NCBI GenBank assembly: GCA_036504855.1
Contig: DASXUL010000016.1
Location: forward strand, 1-64,000
Length of the DNA stretch: 64,000 nt
Direction of reading: 5' to 3'
Source: DASXUL01 sp036504855
GTDB lineage: Bacteria > Armatimonadota > DTGP01 > JAKQQT01
In this document: positions 26,479-34,628 of the stretch, one piece after another
Numbering within the stretch: the stretch's first letter is position 1
How the letters are laid out: each line of letters begins with the position of its first letter
Program-made: the position numbers and the translations under genes
Notes under the pieces: model-generated
Told to the model about the DNA's origin: nothing
Database searches by the model: none
The model's input: only the letters and a program-made list of their open reading frames with translations

Positions 26479-27662
26479 CAGTTCTCCGCTTTCCAGCGCG
26501 TCGCCAGGATGGCCGCGGGGTTGCCCTCCACACGGGTGAGCACGAGGATCACGGGCGTGTCGCCGTCAGTGCGCAGCGCCTTTCGGACTCCCTCGGTGTC
26601 CACGGCGGAGCCGCGCTTGCGGACCTCCTCCACGCGCATGTTCTGGGCGCGCAGGTGGCGCTTAACGGCTTTCAGGTTCCAAGGCATCCACGCCCTGATG
26701 ATCAGCGTTTGGGCGAACGGCGTGGCGATGGGCGAGTAGCCGGTCAGGTAGGCGATCGTAGGGTCGATCTGCCACGCGCCAAGCATGCGGCCCAGGTCCT
26801 TCACCGCGCCCGCTCGGGTAACGGCCGGGTCTGGATCGTAGAGCACGTCGGCGGGGGGCGCGGTTTGCACCAGTTCACCCTCCGGAGTCAGCGTAACGCC
26901 TTCCGGGAGGACGGTGGCTCGACGTTGGCAAGTGCGCAGATCGCCGTACCAGAAGACGGCCTCCTTCAACTCGCCGTTGACCGAGATGAACTCCGCTTCC
27001 ACGTTTGGCGGTATGTGGTCGGCTTCCACAGCCGGGCTGACCTTCACTCCCAGTGGACGGCCTCCGGCGTGCGCCACCACCTGTTCCAACGCGGGGACGT
27101 ACTCCATGGGGTCGTTCGTTCGGCGGCCGTCCTGGCGCCGGGCGGGATCGGCCCAGATCATGGGCGCGTCCGGCGGGCGGTTCAGGTAGTTCGCCACGTG
27201 GAATTCGGCGTTGGCGCGACCGATGACGCGGGCATTGGCAGCGGCCAGCGAGACGCGGATGGGGTCGATATCGAGGCCGATGACATGGGTGACCTTGGCG
27301 AGGGCCAGGCTGTCGGCTCCGGCGCCGCAGCCCCAATCGGCCACGGATTCCACGCCGCGGAACCGCTCCGCGCGCCAGGTGGCCACCTTGCCGTGCGAGG
27401 CCTGCTCCAAGCTCTCCCGGTTGAAGAACATGCGGTCCGCGTTCACGAACTTGGCGGCGGCGCGGCGGCGCAGGTCCAGCATCTCCACGGCGGCGGCAAC
27501 GAGATCCGCCGCGAAGCGCTTCCGCAGCAAGGTCACCGCCAGCAGCGGGTCGGTGTAGCGGGCGGCCTCCTTGAGAAGGTCGTCGCCTTCCGGGGTCTGG
27601 AGGGCGGCGAGCAGCGGAAGCGTGAGGATCCCGGTGGGCTGGTCAGCGATGGGCAAGGGCAT
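26478..27662 (-). CDS. THUMP-like domain methyltransferase
   Basis: The 394-residue protein has a Rossmann methyltransferase core with motif I ADWGCGAGADSLAL (108-121), GLDIDP (129-134) and WADPARR (170-176), followed by a C-terminal THUMP-like region ending RHLRAQNMRVEEVRKRG. Proteins of this architecture are annotated as class I methyltransferases of uncertain, probably RNA, substrate. It overlaps the start of the upstream PLP enzyme gene by 20 bases. The order suggests co-expression with sulfur amino acid metabolism, which supplies SAM, but a direct link is not shown. Confidence 0.8.
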   Translation of the reverse strand: MPLPIADQPTGILTLPLLAALQTPEGDDLLKEAARYTDPLLAVTLLRKRFAADLVAAAVEMLDLRRRAAAKFVNADRMFFNRESLEQASHGKVATWRAERFRGVESVADWGCGAGADSLALAKVTHVIGLDIDPIRVSLAAANARVIGRANAEFHVANYLNRPPDAPMIWADPARRQDGRRTNDPMEYVPALEQVVAHAGGRPLGVKVSPAVEADHIPPNVEAEFISVNGELKEAVFWYGDLRTCQRRATVLPEGVTLTPEGELVQTAPPADVLYDPDPAVTRAGAVKDLGRMLGAWQIDPTIAYLTGYSPIATPFAQTLIIRAWMPWNLKAVKRHLRAQNMRVEEVRKRGSAVDTEGVRKALRTDGDTPVILVLTRVEGNPAAILATRWKAEN

Positions 27663-28833
27663 TGAGAGAACCTTCCAGGTCGGCCAGGATATCGGCTGGG
27701 TGCTCGATCCCCACGGAAAGCCGGATCAGTCCATCGCCAATGCCGAGTTCGGCGCGTTGCTCCGCCGTGAACGACCGGTGTGAGGCGATGGCTGGGTACA
27801 TCACGAGGGTTTCCACGTCGCCCAGAGTTGGGCCGGGGAGCGCCAGTTTCAGGCCGTCGATGAAGCGCGACGCCGTGGCTCGATCCGCCCGCGCAAGGTC
27901 AAACGAAACCATGCCGCCGAACCCGCGGCCGCCGAACAGCGACGCGGCGAGGGTGGCCTGCGGGTGGCTGGCGAGGCCTGGATAGTATACGCGCGCTATG
28001 TCGGCGCGGGATTGCAGCCATTGCGCCACGGCAAGGGCGTTGGACGAGTGGCGCTCCATCCGGAGCGCCAGCGTCTTGATGCCGCGCAAAAGGAAAGCCG
28101 CCTCGAAGGGCGCCAGCACCGCGCCCACCACCACGGAGGCCGTCTTCAGCGGCTTCAGGAAGGGGGCGCCCGCGCACACCACTCCGCCCAGCGCGTCTCC
28201 ATGCCCACCGAGGTACTTGGTGGCGCTGTGCATCGCCATGTCCGCCCCCAGCGCCAAGGGCTGGAGGAGGGCGGGAGAGGCGAACGTGTTGTCCACGATC
28301 AGCGTCGCCCCGGCGGCGTGCGCGATTTCGGCCAGCGCCGCCACGTTGGCCAGCTTCAGGAGCGGGTTGGACACGCTTTCCACCAGCAAGGCCTTCGGTC
28401 CGCTTCCGCTAACGGCGGCGCGAACGGCATCCAGGTCTGTGCTGTCTACGTAGACGGTGCTCACGCCGGAGGCGCCGAGGACCTCGTTCAGCAGGCGCAC
28501 GGTGACGCCGTAAAGGTCGCGCGCCGCAACGATGGAGTCTCCCGCCTTGAGCCCCGCGGCGAACAACGCGCCATGGAGGGCGGCCATTCCGCTGCCGAAG
28601 GCCACCGCGCCGTCTGCGCCCTCCAACGCCGCGCACGCGTTTTCAAAGGCTTCCGTTGTGGGGTTGCCGTTGCGCGAATAGAAGGCCCCCGCGCCGCGGA
28701 AGGCGGCATCCAGGTCATCTGTGGTCTCATATGCGTAGCTGGAAGCGGTGTATATGGGCGTGGCGGAGGGGCGCGGACGGGTTTCGGCCTCGCCCGCGTG
28801 GACGGCCAGCGTGTCTAGATGCAGTGTGCTCAA
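27643..28833 (-). CDS. Cys/Met metabolism PLP-dependent enzyme (cystathionine gamma-synthase/lyase or O-acetylhomoserine-type)
   Basis: The 396-residue fold-type I PLP enzyme has the family signature SVSNPLL and D181 (DNTFASP) contacting the pyridine nitrogen, with Schiff-base lysine K206 in HSATKYLGGH. YSRNGNPT near 52-59 binds phosphate and substrate. The subfamily (gamma-synthase, gamma-lyase or sulfhydrylase) cannot be separated by these motifs. The start is TTG 28833, backed by GAGAGGAG about five bases before it. It leads the minus-strand operon and its upstream flank is a large heptad palindrome. Confidence 0.85.
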   Translation of the reverse strand: MSTLHLDTLAVHAGEAETRPRPSATPIYTASSYAYETTDDLDAAFRGAGAFYSRNGNPTTEAFENACAALEGADGAVAFGSGMAALHGALFAAGLKAGDSIVAARDLYGVTVRLLNEVLGASGVSTVYVDSTDLDAVRAAVSGSGPKALLVESVSNPLLKLANVAALAEIAHAAGATLIVDNTFASPALLQPLALGADMAMHSATKYLGGHGDALGGVVCAGAPFLKPLKTASVVVGAVLAPFEAAFLLRGIKTLALRMERHSSNALAVAQWLQSRADIARVYYPGLASHPQATLAASLFGGRGFGGMVSFDLARADRATASRFIDGLKLALPGPTLGDVETLVMYPAIASHRSFTAEQRAELGIGDGLIRLSVGIEHPADILADLEGSLNALAHR

Positions 28834-28849
28834 CGGACTCCTCTCTTGC

Positions 28850-29001
28850 AGGATTCAGAACTCAGCATTCAGGATTCAGCATTCAGCATTCAGGCCAGGT
28901 CTGGCATAGTCGGAGGCCGGCCTGATGGACGGGGCCTTCCGGGCCTCAATCCTGAATGCCGAATGCTGAATCCTGAATGCTGAGTCCTGAGTCCTGAATG
29001 C
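28850..29001. repeat. Heptad-repeat palindrome (two arms)
   Basis: The left arm 28850-28894 has units NNNTCAG (for example ATTCAGG, ATTCAGC) and the right arm 28949-29001 the complement (CTGAATG, CTGAATC). Between them is a GC-rich hairpin region with GGCCGGCCTGATGG. The transcript could fold into a hairpin of more than 40 bp between the two divergent minus-strand genes. Confidence 0.85.
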
Positions 29002-29006
29002 TTGCC

Positions 29007-29966
29007 CTAGAACGGCAGGGCAGTAACGATGCCGGGTGATCCGTCCACGGTAACGGCGGTTCCGGGGTCGTCGTGGTCCTTCTTCATATAGGCCAGGGCG
29101 ATGGCGCCGAAGGCGGGTGAAAGCGCGGAACCGGCCACGGTTCCAATGGCGGCCCCGCCGGCGGAAACCTGCGCGCCCTTCGGCGGCGGCGGGCCATCCA
29201 GGCGCAGGCCCATCAGATGGCGGGCCGGCTTGCTGCGCGAGTGGATGCGCGCGATGATCTCCTGGCCCGGGTAGCAGCCCTTGGAAAATGAGACGGCAAC
29301 GCCCTCCAGGTTGGCGTCCAGGGGGATGGTGGCATCGTTCATTTCCACGCCCCACTTCGGGATGCCGGCCTCAATGCGCAGGGTCTCCAACGCTTCGGGC
29401 GCGCCGGCCGTTATGCCGGCCCCGGCCAGCGCGGCGAGGATCGAATCCATATGCTCCGGCGGCGCATAAACGTCCACGCCCGGCAGCGCAGACCGGCGGG
29501 AGGCCGCCAGGATGAGGTCCGCCGAGCCGGCCGTGGATTCCCACGCTTCGCCGAAGGCGATCTCCGGGGCCTCGCCCTTCAGCGCGGCACGCACGAGGGC
29601 GGCGGCTTCGGGGCCTTGAACGGTGATAAGCGAGAGAGCGTTCCGGGCATCTTCCAGTTCCACCTGCTCCATGATGATGTAGCGGTCGAGCGCGGCCATC
29701 AGGGGATCCTGAGCCGTCAGGGCCGTCTCCACGAGCATGTTGTCCGAGTCGAGGAGCCAGACCCACAGGTCGGCGATCATGCGGCCGTTGATATCCAGCA
29801 TGCAGGCGTACGCGCCATGCCCCGGAGTGAGGGCTCGGATGTCGTTAGTGAGCATTCGGTGCAGATAATCCTGCGCATCCGGACCCAGAACCCGGAACCG
29901 TCCGCCATTCTCCACGGCGAACCAGGCCGCCCGCTCTCGCGCCGCCGCATATCCCATCGCCTCCAT
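29007..29966 (-). CDS. ygfZ: YgfZ/GcvT-like folate-binding protein (Fe-S cluster maintenance)
   Basis: The 319-residue protein has the YgfZ signature KGCYPGQE near residue 230, followed by IIARIHSRSKPARHLMGL, plus an N-terminal GcvT-type fold (YLHRMLTNDI near 40). YgfZ uses tetrahydrofolate in repair or maturation of certain iron-sulfur enzymes. The reading frame extends upstream to 30086 without conserved sequence; ATG 29966 with GAGGGAG upstream is preferred, and 30002 and 29957 remain possible. The final residues end TALPF. Confidence 0.85.
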   Translation of the reverse strand: MEAMGYAAARERAAWFAVENGGRFRVLGPDAQDYLHRMLTNDIRALTPGHGAYACMLDINGRMIADLWVWLLDSDNMLVETALTAQDPLMAALDRYIIMEQVELEDARNALSLITVQGPEAAALVRAALKGEAPEIAFGEAWESTAGSADLILAASRRSALPGVDVYAPPEHMDSILAALAGAGITAGAPEALETLRIEAGIPKWGVEMNDATIPLDANLEGVAVSFSKGCYPGQEIIARIHSRSKPARHLMGLRLDGPPPPKGAQVSAGGAAIGTVAGSALSPAFGAIALAYMKKDHDDPGTAVTVDGSPGIVTALPF

Positions 29967-30085
29967 GCCGCAATCACGCTCCCTCTTTGACGTTGGTTCC
30001 ATGGTAGGTCCGCCGTCTCGAACCTTTCCACAGCAGTTGGGCGAGTCCGGCCGTTCGCCAGGCGGTTCTATACTAGGGAAGAGCA

Positions 30086-30195
30086 TTCAGCAGTCAGCAT
30101 TCAGCATTCAGGCCGGAGCGGCCCGTGCCCTAATGGTTGGTTGGCGCGTGGGCAAGTTGCCCGGCTGACGACTGACAACTGACGACTGATCACTT
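30086..30195. repeat. Two heptad clusters before the HAD gene
   Basis: Units ATTCAGC, AGTCAGC, ATTCAGG at about 30086-30112 and CTGACGA, CTGACAA, CTGACGA, CTGATCA at about 30168-30195 flank a 55-base core. The second cluster stops a few bases before the ribosome site ACAGGAG of the gene at 30208. Confidence 0.75.
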
Positions 30196-30207
30196 TACAG
30201 GAGTGTA

Positions 30208-30852
30208 GTGTTGTCAAAGTTTTCTGCCGTTGTATTCGATCTCGATGGGACACTGGCCGATACGTTTCAGTTGATCGTGGCGTGTTGGAACGAGGCCCTG
30301 AAGGAGCCGTTGGGGCGCACGTTCGCGCCGGAGGATGTCATCGCGCGCTTCGGTGAGCCGGAGGCCGACATGCTGGCCCATGAGGTGTCGGGTCCAGCGC
30401 TGTCTCGCGCGGTAGATGCATTCCACGAGTGCTATGACGCGCGCCACGACGAGATACAGCTCTTCGACGGCGTGCCGGAGATGTTGGCGGCCCTGAAAGC
30501 GGCGGGCGTGCGGATGGCGGTGATGACGGGCAAGGGGCGCCGCTCTGCCGACATAACGGCCGGCAAGCTGGGCTGGAACGACATCTTTGAGCACGTGATC
30601 ACCGGCGACGACGTTGCCGGCCAGAAGCCCGCCCCGGATGGACCGCTGCTGGTGGCGAAGCTGATGGAGGTGGAGCCGGCCCGCTGCGTGTTCGTGGGTG
30701 ATACTCCCGCGGACATCACCGCCGGCCGCGACGCCGGCATGCAGACGATCGCCGCCGCCTGGCACCCCGTCTACCTGGATCAGTTGCGCGGGATGAACGC
30801 GGACTACTGGGCGGATACCCCCGCCGACGTGGTGCGCATCGTCCTCGGCTGA
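30208..30852 (+). CDS. HAD-superfamily hydrolase (phosphoglycolate phosphatase type)
   Basis: The 214-residue phosphatase has the nucleophile motif FDLDGTLADT (D11, D13), threonine motif II MTGKGR, lysine in KPAPDGPLL and the acidic motif VFVGDTPADI. This is the PGP/Gph type with a helical cap (about 20-80). The substrate is not predictable. Start GTG 30208 or TTG 30211 follow ACAGGAG; the former is listed. It is isolated from its neighbours. Confidence 0.85.
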   Translation: MLSKFSAVVFDLDGTLADTFQLIVACWNEALKEPLGRTFAPEDVIARFGEPEADMLAHEVSGPALSRAVDAFHECYDARHDEIQLFDGVPEMLAALKAAGVRMAVMTGKGRRSADITAGKLGWNDIFEHVITGDDVAGQKPAPDGPLLVAKLMEVEPARCVFVGDTPADITAGRDAGMQTIAAAWHPVYLDQLRGMNADYWADTPADVVRIVLG

Positions 30853-30915
30853 TTCGGCTGTGTACCGGGGCGAGCCGTCCCATTACATGCGCGATTTCGC
30901 AAACAAGGAGCACCT

Positions 30916-32118
30916 ATGCCTGTAGCACGCAGCGTTGAGCCGCACGAATTGGACCGCGCCGGAGAGGTCGGCTTCATTGCCTTCGGAGGAACCCTGGAGG
31001 AGTGGCAGCAGGCGCACCATCAGCACGTGGATGCCTTCGGCCCGGAGAAGGTCCTCGTGGTGGAGCATGAGGGGACGGTCGTTTCCTCAATGTTCATCAT
31101 TCCGGAAGGCATGCATTTGGGCGATTCAGTTGTGCCCTCCGCGGCCGTGGGCGGCGTGGCCACCGTCCCCGAAGCGCGGCGCCTCGGTTGCGCCGCCGCG
31201 ATGATGCATGAGACCGTGCGCCGCATGCGGGCCGACGGCGTTGCCACCTCAGCGATGTGGCCGTTTTCGTTCTCTTACTACCGCAAGTTTGGGTGGGAGG
31301 CGGGCGGCGAGATCCGCGTGCTTCGCATCCCGCGCGATACCGAGTTTCGCGTTGAGGCGCTTGGCTCGGCGGCTCCCGCCGGGCCGGGCGACCTGGACGA
31401 CATCGCGCGCGTCTGGGATTCAACAGCGCCCCACCACCGCTGCGCCACGCAGCGCGTGACTTCCAACTGGGAGTGGCATCTGAAGGCGGACCAGTTCGGC
31501 GGCGCGCGGGAAGATCGCGCCGGATTCGTGTACCGCGAGAACGGCGCGGTTCTCGGCTACCTGTTCTATACCGTGCCCGAGTTGAAGGAAGGCGAGGAGG
31601 TTCGCCCGGTGGAGATCCAGGAGTTGCGCGCGATCAGCCATCAGGCTCAGGTGGGGCTACTGCGGGCGCTGATGGGGCACGTGGACCGCGAGACGTTCGA
31701 GGTGGGCGTTTCGGTGGCCGACCCGCTGCGCAGTCTGGCGGTGAACCCGCGCGCGATCGAGACGTTCCTGCACGCCAACTTCGGGTTCCGCGTCATCGAC
31801 CCCGGCCAGATCTTCCCGACCATGCGAACGGACGCGGCCCAGGCGCCCGTCAACATAACCGTGGACGATGTGCTTCTCGGCCCGCGTTCCTGGCGGCTGG
31901 CATTCGCCGGGGGCGGAGTGGAGGCCGAGGAAGTTCCAACCGAGGGCGACACGCGGTGCACTATCCAAACCTTCAGCCAGATCGCCAGCGGCCTGTTGAA
32001 GCCGCTGTCCGCAGCCTCGGCGGGGCTGCTGACCGGGCCGGCGAATGCCGTTGCCGCCCTGGAGGCGGCCACGGCGCACTGGAACCTGCCCTACAGGAGC
32101 GGCCTCGAGCGGGGCTGA
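30916..32118 (+). CDS. Eis-like multi-domain GNAT acetyltransferase
   Basis: The 400-residue protein has an N-terminal GNAT domain with the acetyl-CoA loop VATVPEARRLGCAAAMM (around 83-99) and a second GNAT-like domain, ending in an SCP2-like domain (about 300-400), the three-domain layout of the Mycobacterium Eis family. Eis proteins acetylate aminoglycosides and peptides, but housekeeping homologues exist. No resistance context is seen. ACAAGGAGCACCT precedes ATG 30916. The role is inferred from domain order only. Confidence 0.8.
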   Translation: MPVARSVEPHELDRAGEVGFIAFGGTLEEWQQAHHQHVDAFGPEKVLVVEHEGTVVSSMFIIPEGMHLGDSVVPSAAVGGVATVPEARRLGCAAAMMHETVRRMRADGVATSAMWPFSFSYYRKFGWEAGGEIRVLRIPRDTEFRVEALGSAAPAGPGDLDDIARVWDSTAPHHRCATQRVTSNWEWHLKADQFGGAREDRAGFVYRENGAVLGYLFYTVPELKEGEEVRPVEIQELRAISHQAQVGLLRALMGHVDRETFEVGVSVADPLRSLAVNPRAIETFLHANFGFRVIDPGQIFPTMRTDAAQAPVNITVDDVLLGPRSWRLAFAGGGVEAEEVPTEGDTRCTIQTFSQIASGLLKPLSAASAGLLTGPANAVAALEAATAHWNLPYRSGLERG

Positions 32119-32130
32119 GACATGCCGCCC

Positions 32131-32231
32131 CCCTTCACCCCAATTCTGGGGGCCCCAGCCGAACGCTCGTTTCTGGCGTTACGCTTGCGCCGAGCCGCCG
32201 GTATCTGGTCCCCCAGAATTGGGGCGAAGGG
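32131..32231. repeat. Inverted repeat CCCCAATTCTGGGGG
   Basis: Arms at 32131-32154 and 32207-32231 carry CCCCAATTCTGGGGG and its complement, with two or three mismatches over 24 bases. The loop of about 50 bases is GC-rich. The central hairpin half CCCCAGAATTGGGG is itself palindromic. Intergenic, no coding. Confidence 0.8.
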
Positions 32232-32316
32232 AGGCCGGGTCGCCCATGATTTGCACGCCGGCCGCCGAGGGGCGCACAATGAGGGGAAATAACTGCCTGG
32301 AAGTATACCCCGAAAT

Positions 32317-33390
32317 ATGCCCGTTACCGCTCGACTGCTGGAACCATCCGAATACGACGCCTGGAACGCTTTTGTGGCCGCCGACCCGCGCGGCGACCTC
32401 CTGCAAAGCACCGCCTGGGGCGAGCTGAAGGCCGCCTCCGGCTGGAAACCTTCCGTGGTGGCGGTGGATGACGGCGGCATCCGCGGCGGCATGATGCTGC
32501 TGCGCCGCGCTCTCCCCGCCGGCCGCGCCCTCTTCTACGCCCCGCGCGGACCGGTGTTGGACCCGCAGGACGCCGACGTGCTCGGCGCCGTGACGAAGGC
32601 CGCCTCCGAACACGCTCGGGCCAACGGCGGGCTGTTGGTGAAGGTGGACCCCCCTTTTGAGGACGAGGCGGCTGCCGTCGCTTTGCGGGGGCGGGGCTTC
32701 CGCGACGTGGGCGGGTGCGGCGGCTTCGGCGGCACACAGCCGCGCTGCGTGATGCAACTGGATCTCGACAGGGGGCCGGATGAGCTGCTGGCCTCCTTCC
32801 ATCAGAAGTGGCGTTACAACATCCGGCTGGCCGCCAAGAAGGGCGTCACCATCCGCCAGAGCGTGGATCGGGCGGACCTGCCGATCTTCTATCGCATCCT
32901 GGAAGAGACAGCGAAGCGCGACCATTTCCTGGTGCGCGGTCTCTCCTACTTTGAGGCGATGTGGGATGCCCTCGCGCCGCGTGGTTGGATGCGGCTGTTC
33001 CTGGGCGAGGTCGAAGGCGAGGCCGTGTGCGGCGCGCTGAGCTACCTGTTCGGCGACAAGTGCTGGTACACTTACGGCGCCAGCTCCAACGCCCACCGAG
33101 AGAAGATGCCCAACTACCTGATGCAGTGGGACATGATCCAGTGGGCGCAGAGCAGCGGCTGCCGATGGTACGATTTCCGCGGCGTTTCCTGCACGCCGGA
33201 CGACCCGAATGACAAGACCGCCGGCCTGAACCGCTTCAAGTCCGGGTTCAACCCGCGCTTCGTGCGCTACATCGGCGAGTTCGACCTGCCGCTCTCCGCG
33301 CCGGGCTACTGGGCGTTCACCAAGGCGCTGCCGCGCGCCAAGGCCATCATGAAGCGTTCCCGCAGCCGAGAGGCCGGAGTCGAGGAGTAG
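32317..33390 (+). CDS. FemX/FemA-family aminoacyltransferase
   Basis: The 357-residue protein belongs to the FemABX fold, two tandem acetyltransferase-like domains (about 1-170 and 171-330), with conserved landmarks FHQKWRYNIRLAAKKG, KRDHFLVRG and YDFRGVS. Gram-positive members add amino acids to lipid II to build the peptidoglycan cross-bridge using aminoacyl-tRNA. In other bacteria homologues act in related roles. It is followed at once by a serine hydrolase gene. Whether this organism makes a cross-bridge is not known. Confidence 0.82.
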   Translation: MPVTARLLEPSEYDAWNAFVAADPRGDLLQSTAWGELKAASGWKPSVVAVDDGGIRGGMMLLRRALPAGRALFYAPRGPVLDPQDADVLGAVTKAASEHARANGGLLVKVDPPFEDEAAAVALRGRGFRDVGGCGGFGGTQPRCVMQLDLDRGPDELLASFHQKWRYNIRLAAKKGVTIRQSVDRADLPIFYRILEETAKRDHFLVRGLSYFEAMWDALAPRGWMRLFLGEVEGEAVCGALSYLFGDKCWYTYGASSNAHREKMPNYLMQWDMIQWAQSSGCRWYDFRGVSCTPDDPNDKTAGLNRFKSGFNPRFVRYIGEFDLPLSAPGYWAFTKALPRAKAIMKRSRSREAGVEE

Positions 33391-33395
33391 CCGCC

Positions 33396-34499
33396 GTGAT
33401 CGAGCTGACCCGCACTGTGGCGCGGCTGGAACAGGGGATCGCCGACGGCTTGCACCTTGGCGCCCAGGTCTATGCCTCGTTGGGCGGGCGAACCGTGGCG
33501 GACGTGGCCGCGGGCGAGAACACGCGGGGCGTGCCGATGACGCCGGACACGCTGATGCTCTGGCAGTCATGCACCAAGCCGATCGTGGCCGTGGCCATCG
33601 CCCAGCTCTGGGAGCGAGGCCTGCTGGATATCGACGATCCCGTGGCGAAGACCATCCCGGAGTTCGCGCAGAACGGCAAGGAAGCCGTTACCCTTCGCCA
33701 CATCCTCACGCATACGGGCGGCTTCCGGTTCGTGATGCTGCGCTGGTTCTCGCAGACGTGGGAAGCCAATTTCGAGCGCATCTGCGCGGCGCCCCTGGAG
33801 CCGGGCTGGGTTCCGGGGCAGAAGGCGGGCTACCACCCGGCCACAAGCTGGTTCATCCTGGCCGAAGTGCTGCGCCGGTTGGACGGCCGTCCGCTGGAGC
33901 AGTACCTCCGCGACGAGATTTTCCAGCCATTGAGCATGGCGGATTCCTGGCTTTCCATGACGGCCGAGCGGTTCTACGCCTACGACGAGCGCATCGGGGT
34001 GACGTGGGAGACGGCGCACGGCGTCACCAAGCCGGCCGAGTTGGTGGATGCCGAGGACGGCTGCACGCGCGCCCGACCAGGCAGCAGCGGTCGCGGCCCC
34101 GCCCGCGAGCTGGGGCGCTTCTACGAGATGCTGTTGCACGGCGGATCGCTGGATGGCGCGCGCATCCTGAGCCCGCAGACCGTGGCGGCGCTCACGGCCA
34201 AGCACCGGGTCGGCATGTTCGACCACACGTTCCAGTGCACGGTGGACTGGGGGTTGGGCTTCGTGGCCGACTCCAAGCAGTATGAGGCGAAGGGGTTCCC
34301 CTATGGATTCGGCCCGTACGCTTCGCCGCGCTCGTTTGGGCACGGCGGCAGCCAGTCATCCCTGTCGTTCTGCGATCCGGACGCCGGGCTGGTTGCGGTG
34401 ATCATCGCCAACGGCATGCCGGGCGAGCAGCCGCACAACCGCCGCTTCCGCGCCCTCACCACGGCGATCTACGAGGATTTGGGATTGGGGGAAGGATAG
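33396..34499 (+). CDS. Serine hydrolase, beta-lactamase/class C type
   Basis: The 367-residue protein has the SxxK catalytic pair S58 and K61 (SCTK) and a Y-x-x-A-like motif near 149 (YHPATSW), plus HGGSQS near the C-terminus in the place of the KTG motif. This is the family of beta-lactamases, D-Ala-D-Ala carboxypeptidases, esterases and hydrolases. No signal peptide is seen, so it is probably cytoplasmic and an esterase-like enzyme is more likely than resistance. GTG 33396 follows GAGGAG at the end of the FemX gene, suggesting co-transcription. Confidence 0.75.
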   Translation: MIELTRTVARLEQGIADGLHLGAQVYASLGGRTVADVAAGENTRGVPMTPDTLMLWQSCTKPIVAVAIAQLWERGLLDIDDPVAKTIPEFAQNGKEAVTLRHILTHTGGFRFVMLRWFSQTWEANFERICAAPLEPGWVPGQKAGYHPATSWFILAEVLRRLDGRPLEQYLRDEIFQPLSMADSWLSMTAERFYAYDERIGVTWETAHGVTKPAELVDAEDGCTRARPGSSGRGPARELGRFYEMLLHGGSLDGARILSPQTVAALTAKHRVGMFDHTFQCTVDWGLGFVADSKQYEAKGFPYGFGPYASPRSFGHGGSQSSLSFCDPDAGLVAVIIANGMPGEQPHNRRFRALTTAIYEDLGLGEG

Positions 34500-34507
34500 C
34501 GGCGTAG

Positions 34508-34626
34508 CATTCAGGATTCAGCATTCGGCATCCAGCATCCGGGCGAAGGCGACGCTCATGGGGGTCGCCCTCTCGCGGATAAGGCTCTTGCCCGGATGCT
34601 GAATGCTGAATGCTGAATCCTGAATG
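34508..34626. repeat. Heptad-repeat palindrome before alanine racemase
   Basis: Arms 34508-34543 and 34591-34626 (36 bases) pair with two mismatches. Both are made of seven-base units ending TTCAG or its complement (CTGAATG). The loop of 47 bases is GC-rich. The right arm stops two bases before the next ATG at 34629. Confidence 0.88.
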
Positions 34627-34628
34627 CT

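Noticed and set aside
30916..32118. Eis-like gene considered as aminoglycoside resistance
   Set aside because: The family includes housekeeping enzymes and no mobile or resistance context exists here.
33396..34499. Serine hydrolase considered as a beta-lactamase
   Set aside because: No signal peptide and no KTG motif; an esterase or other hydrolase is more likely.
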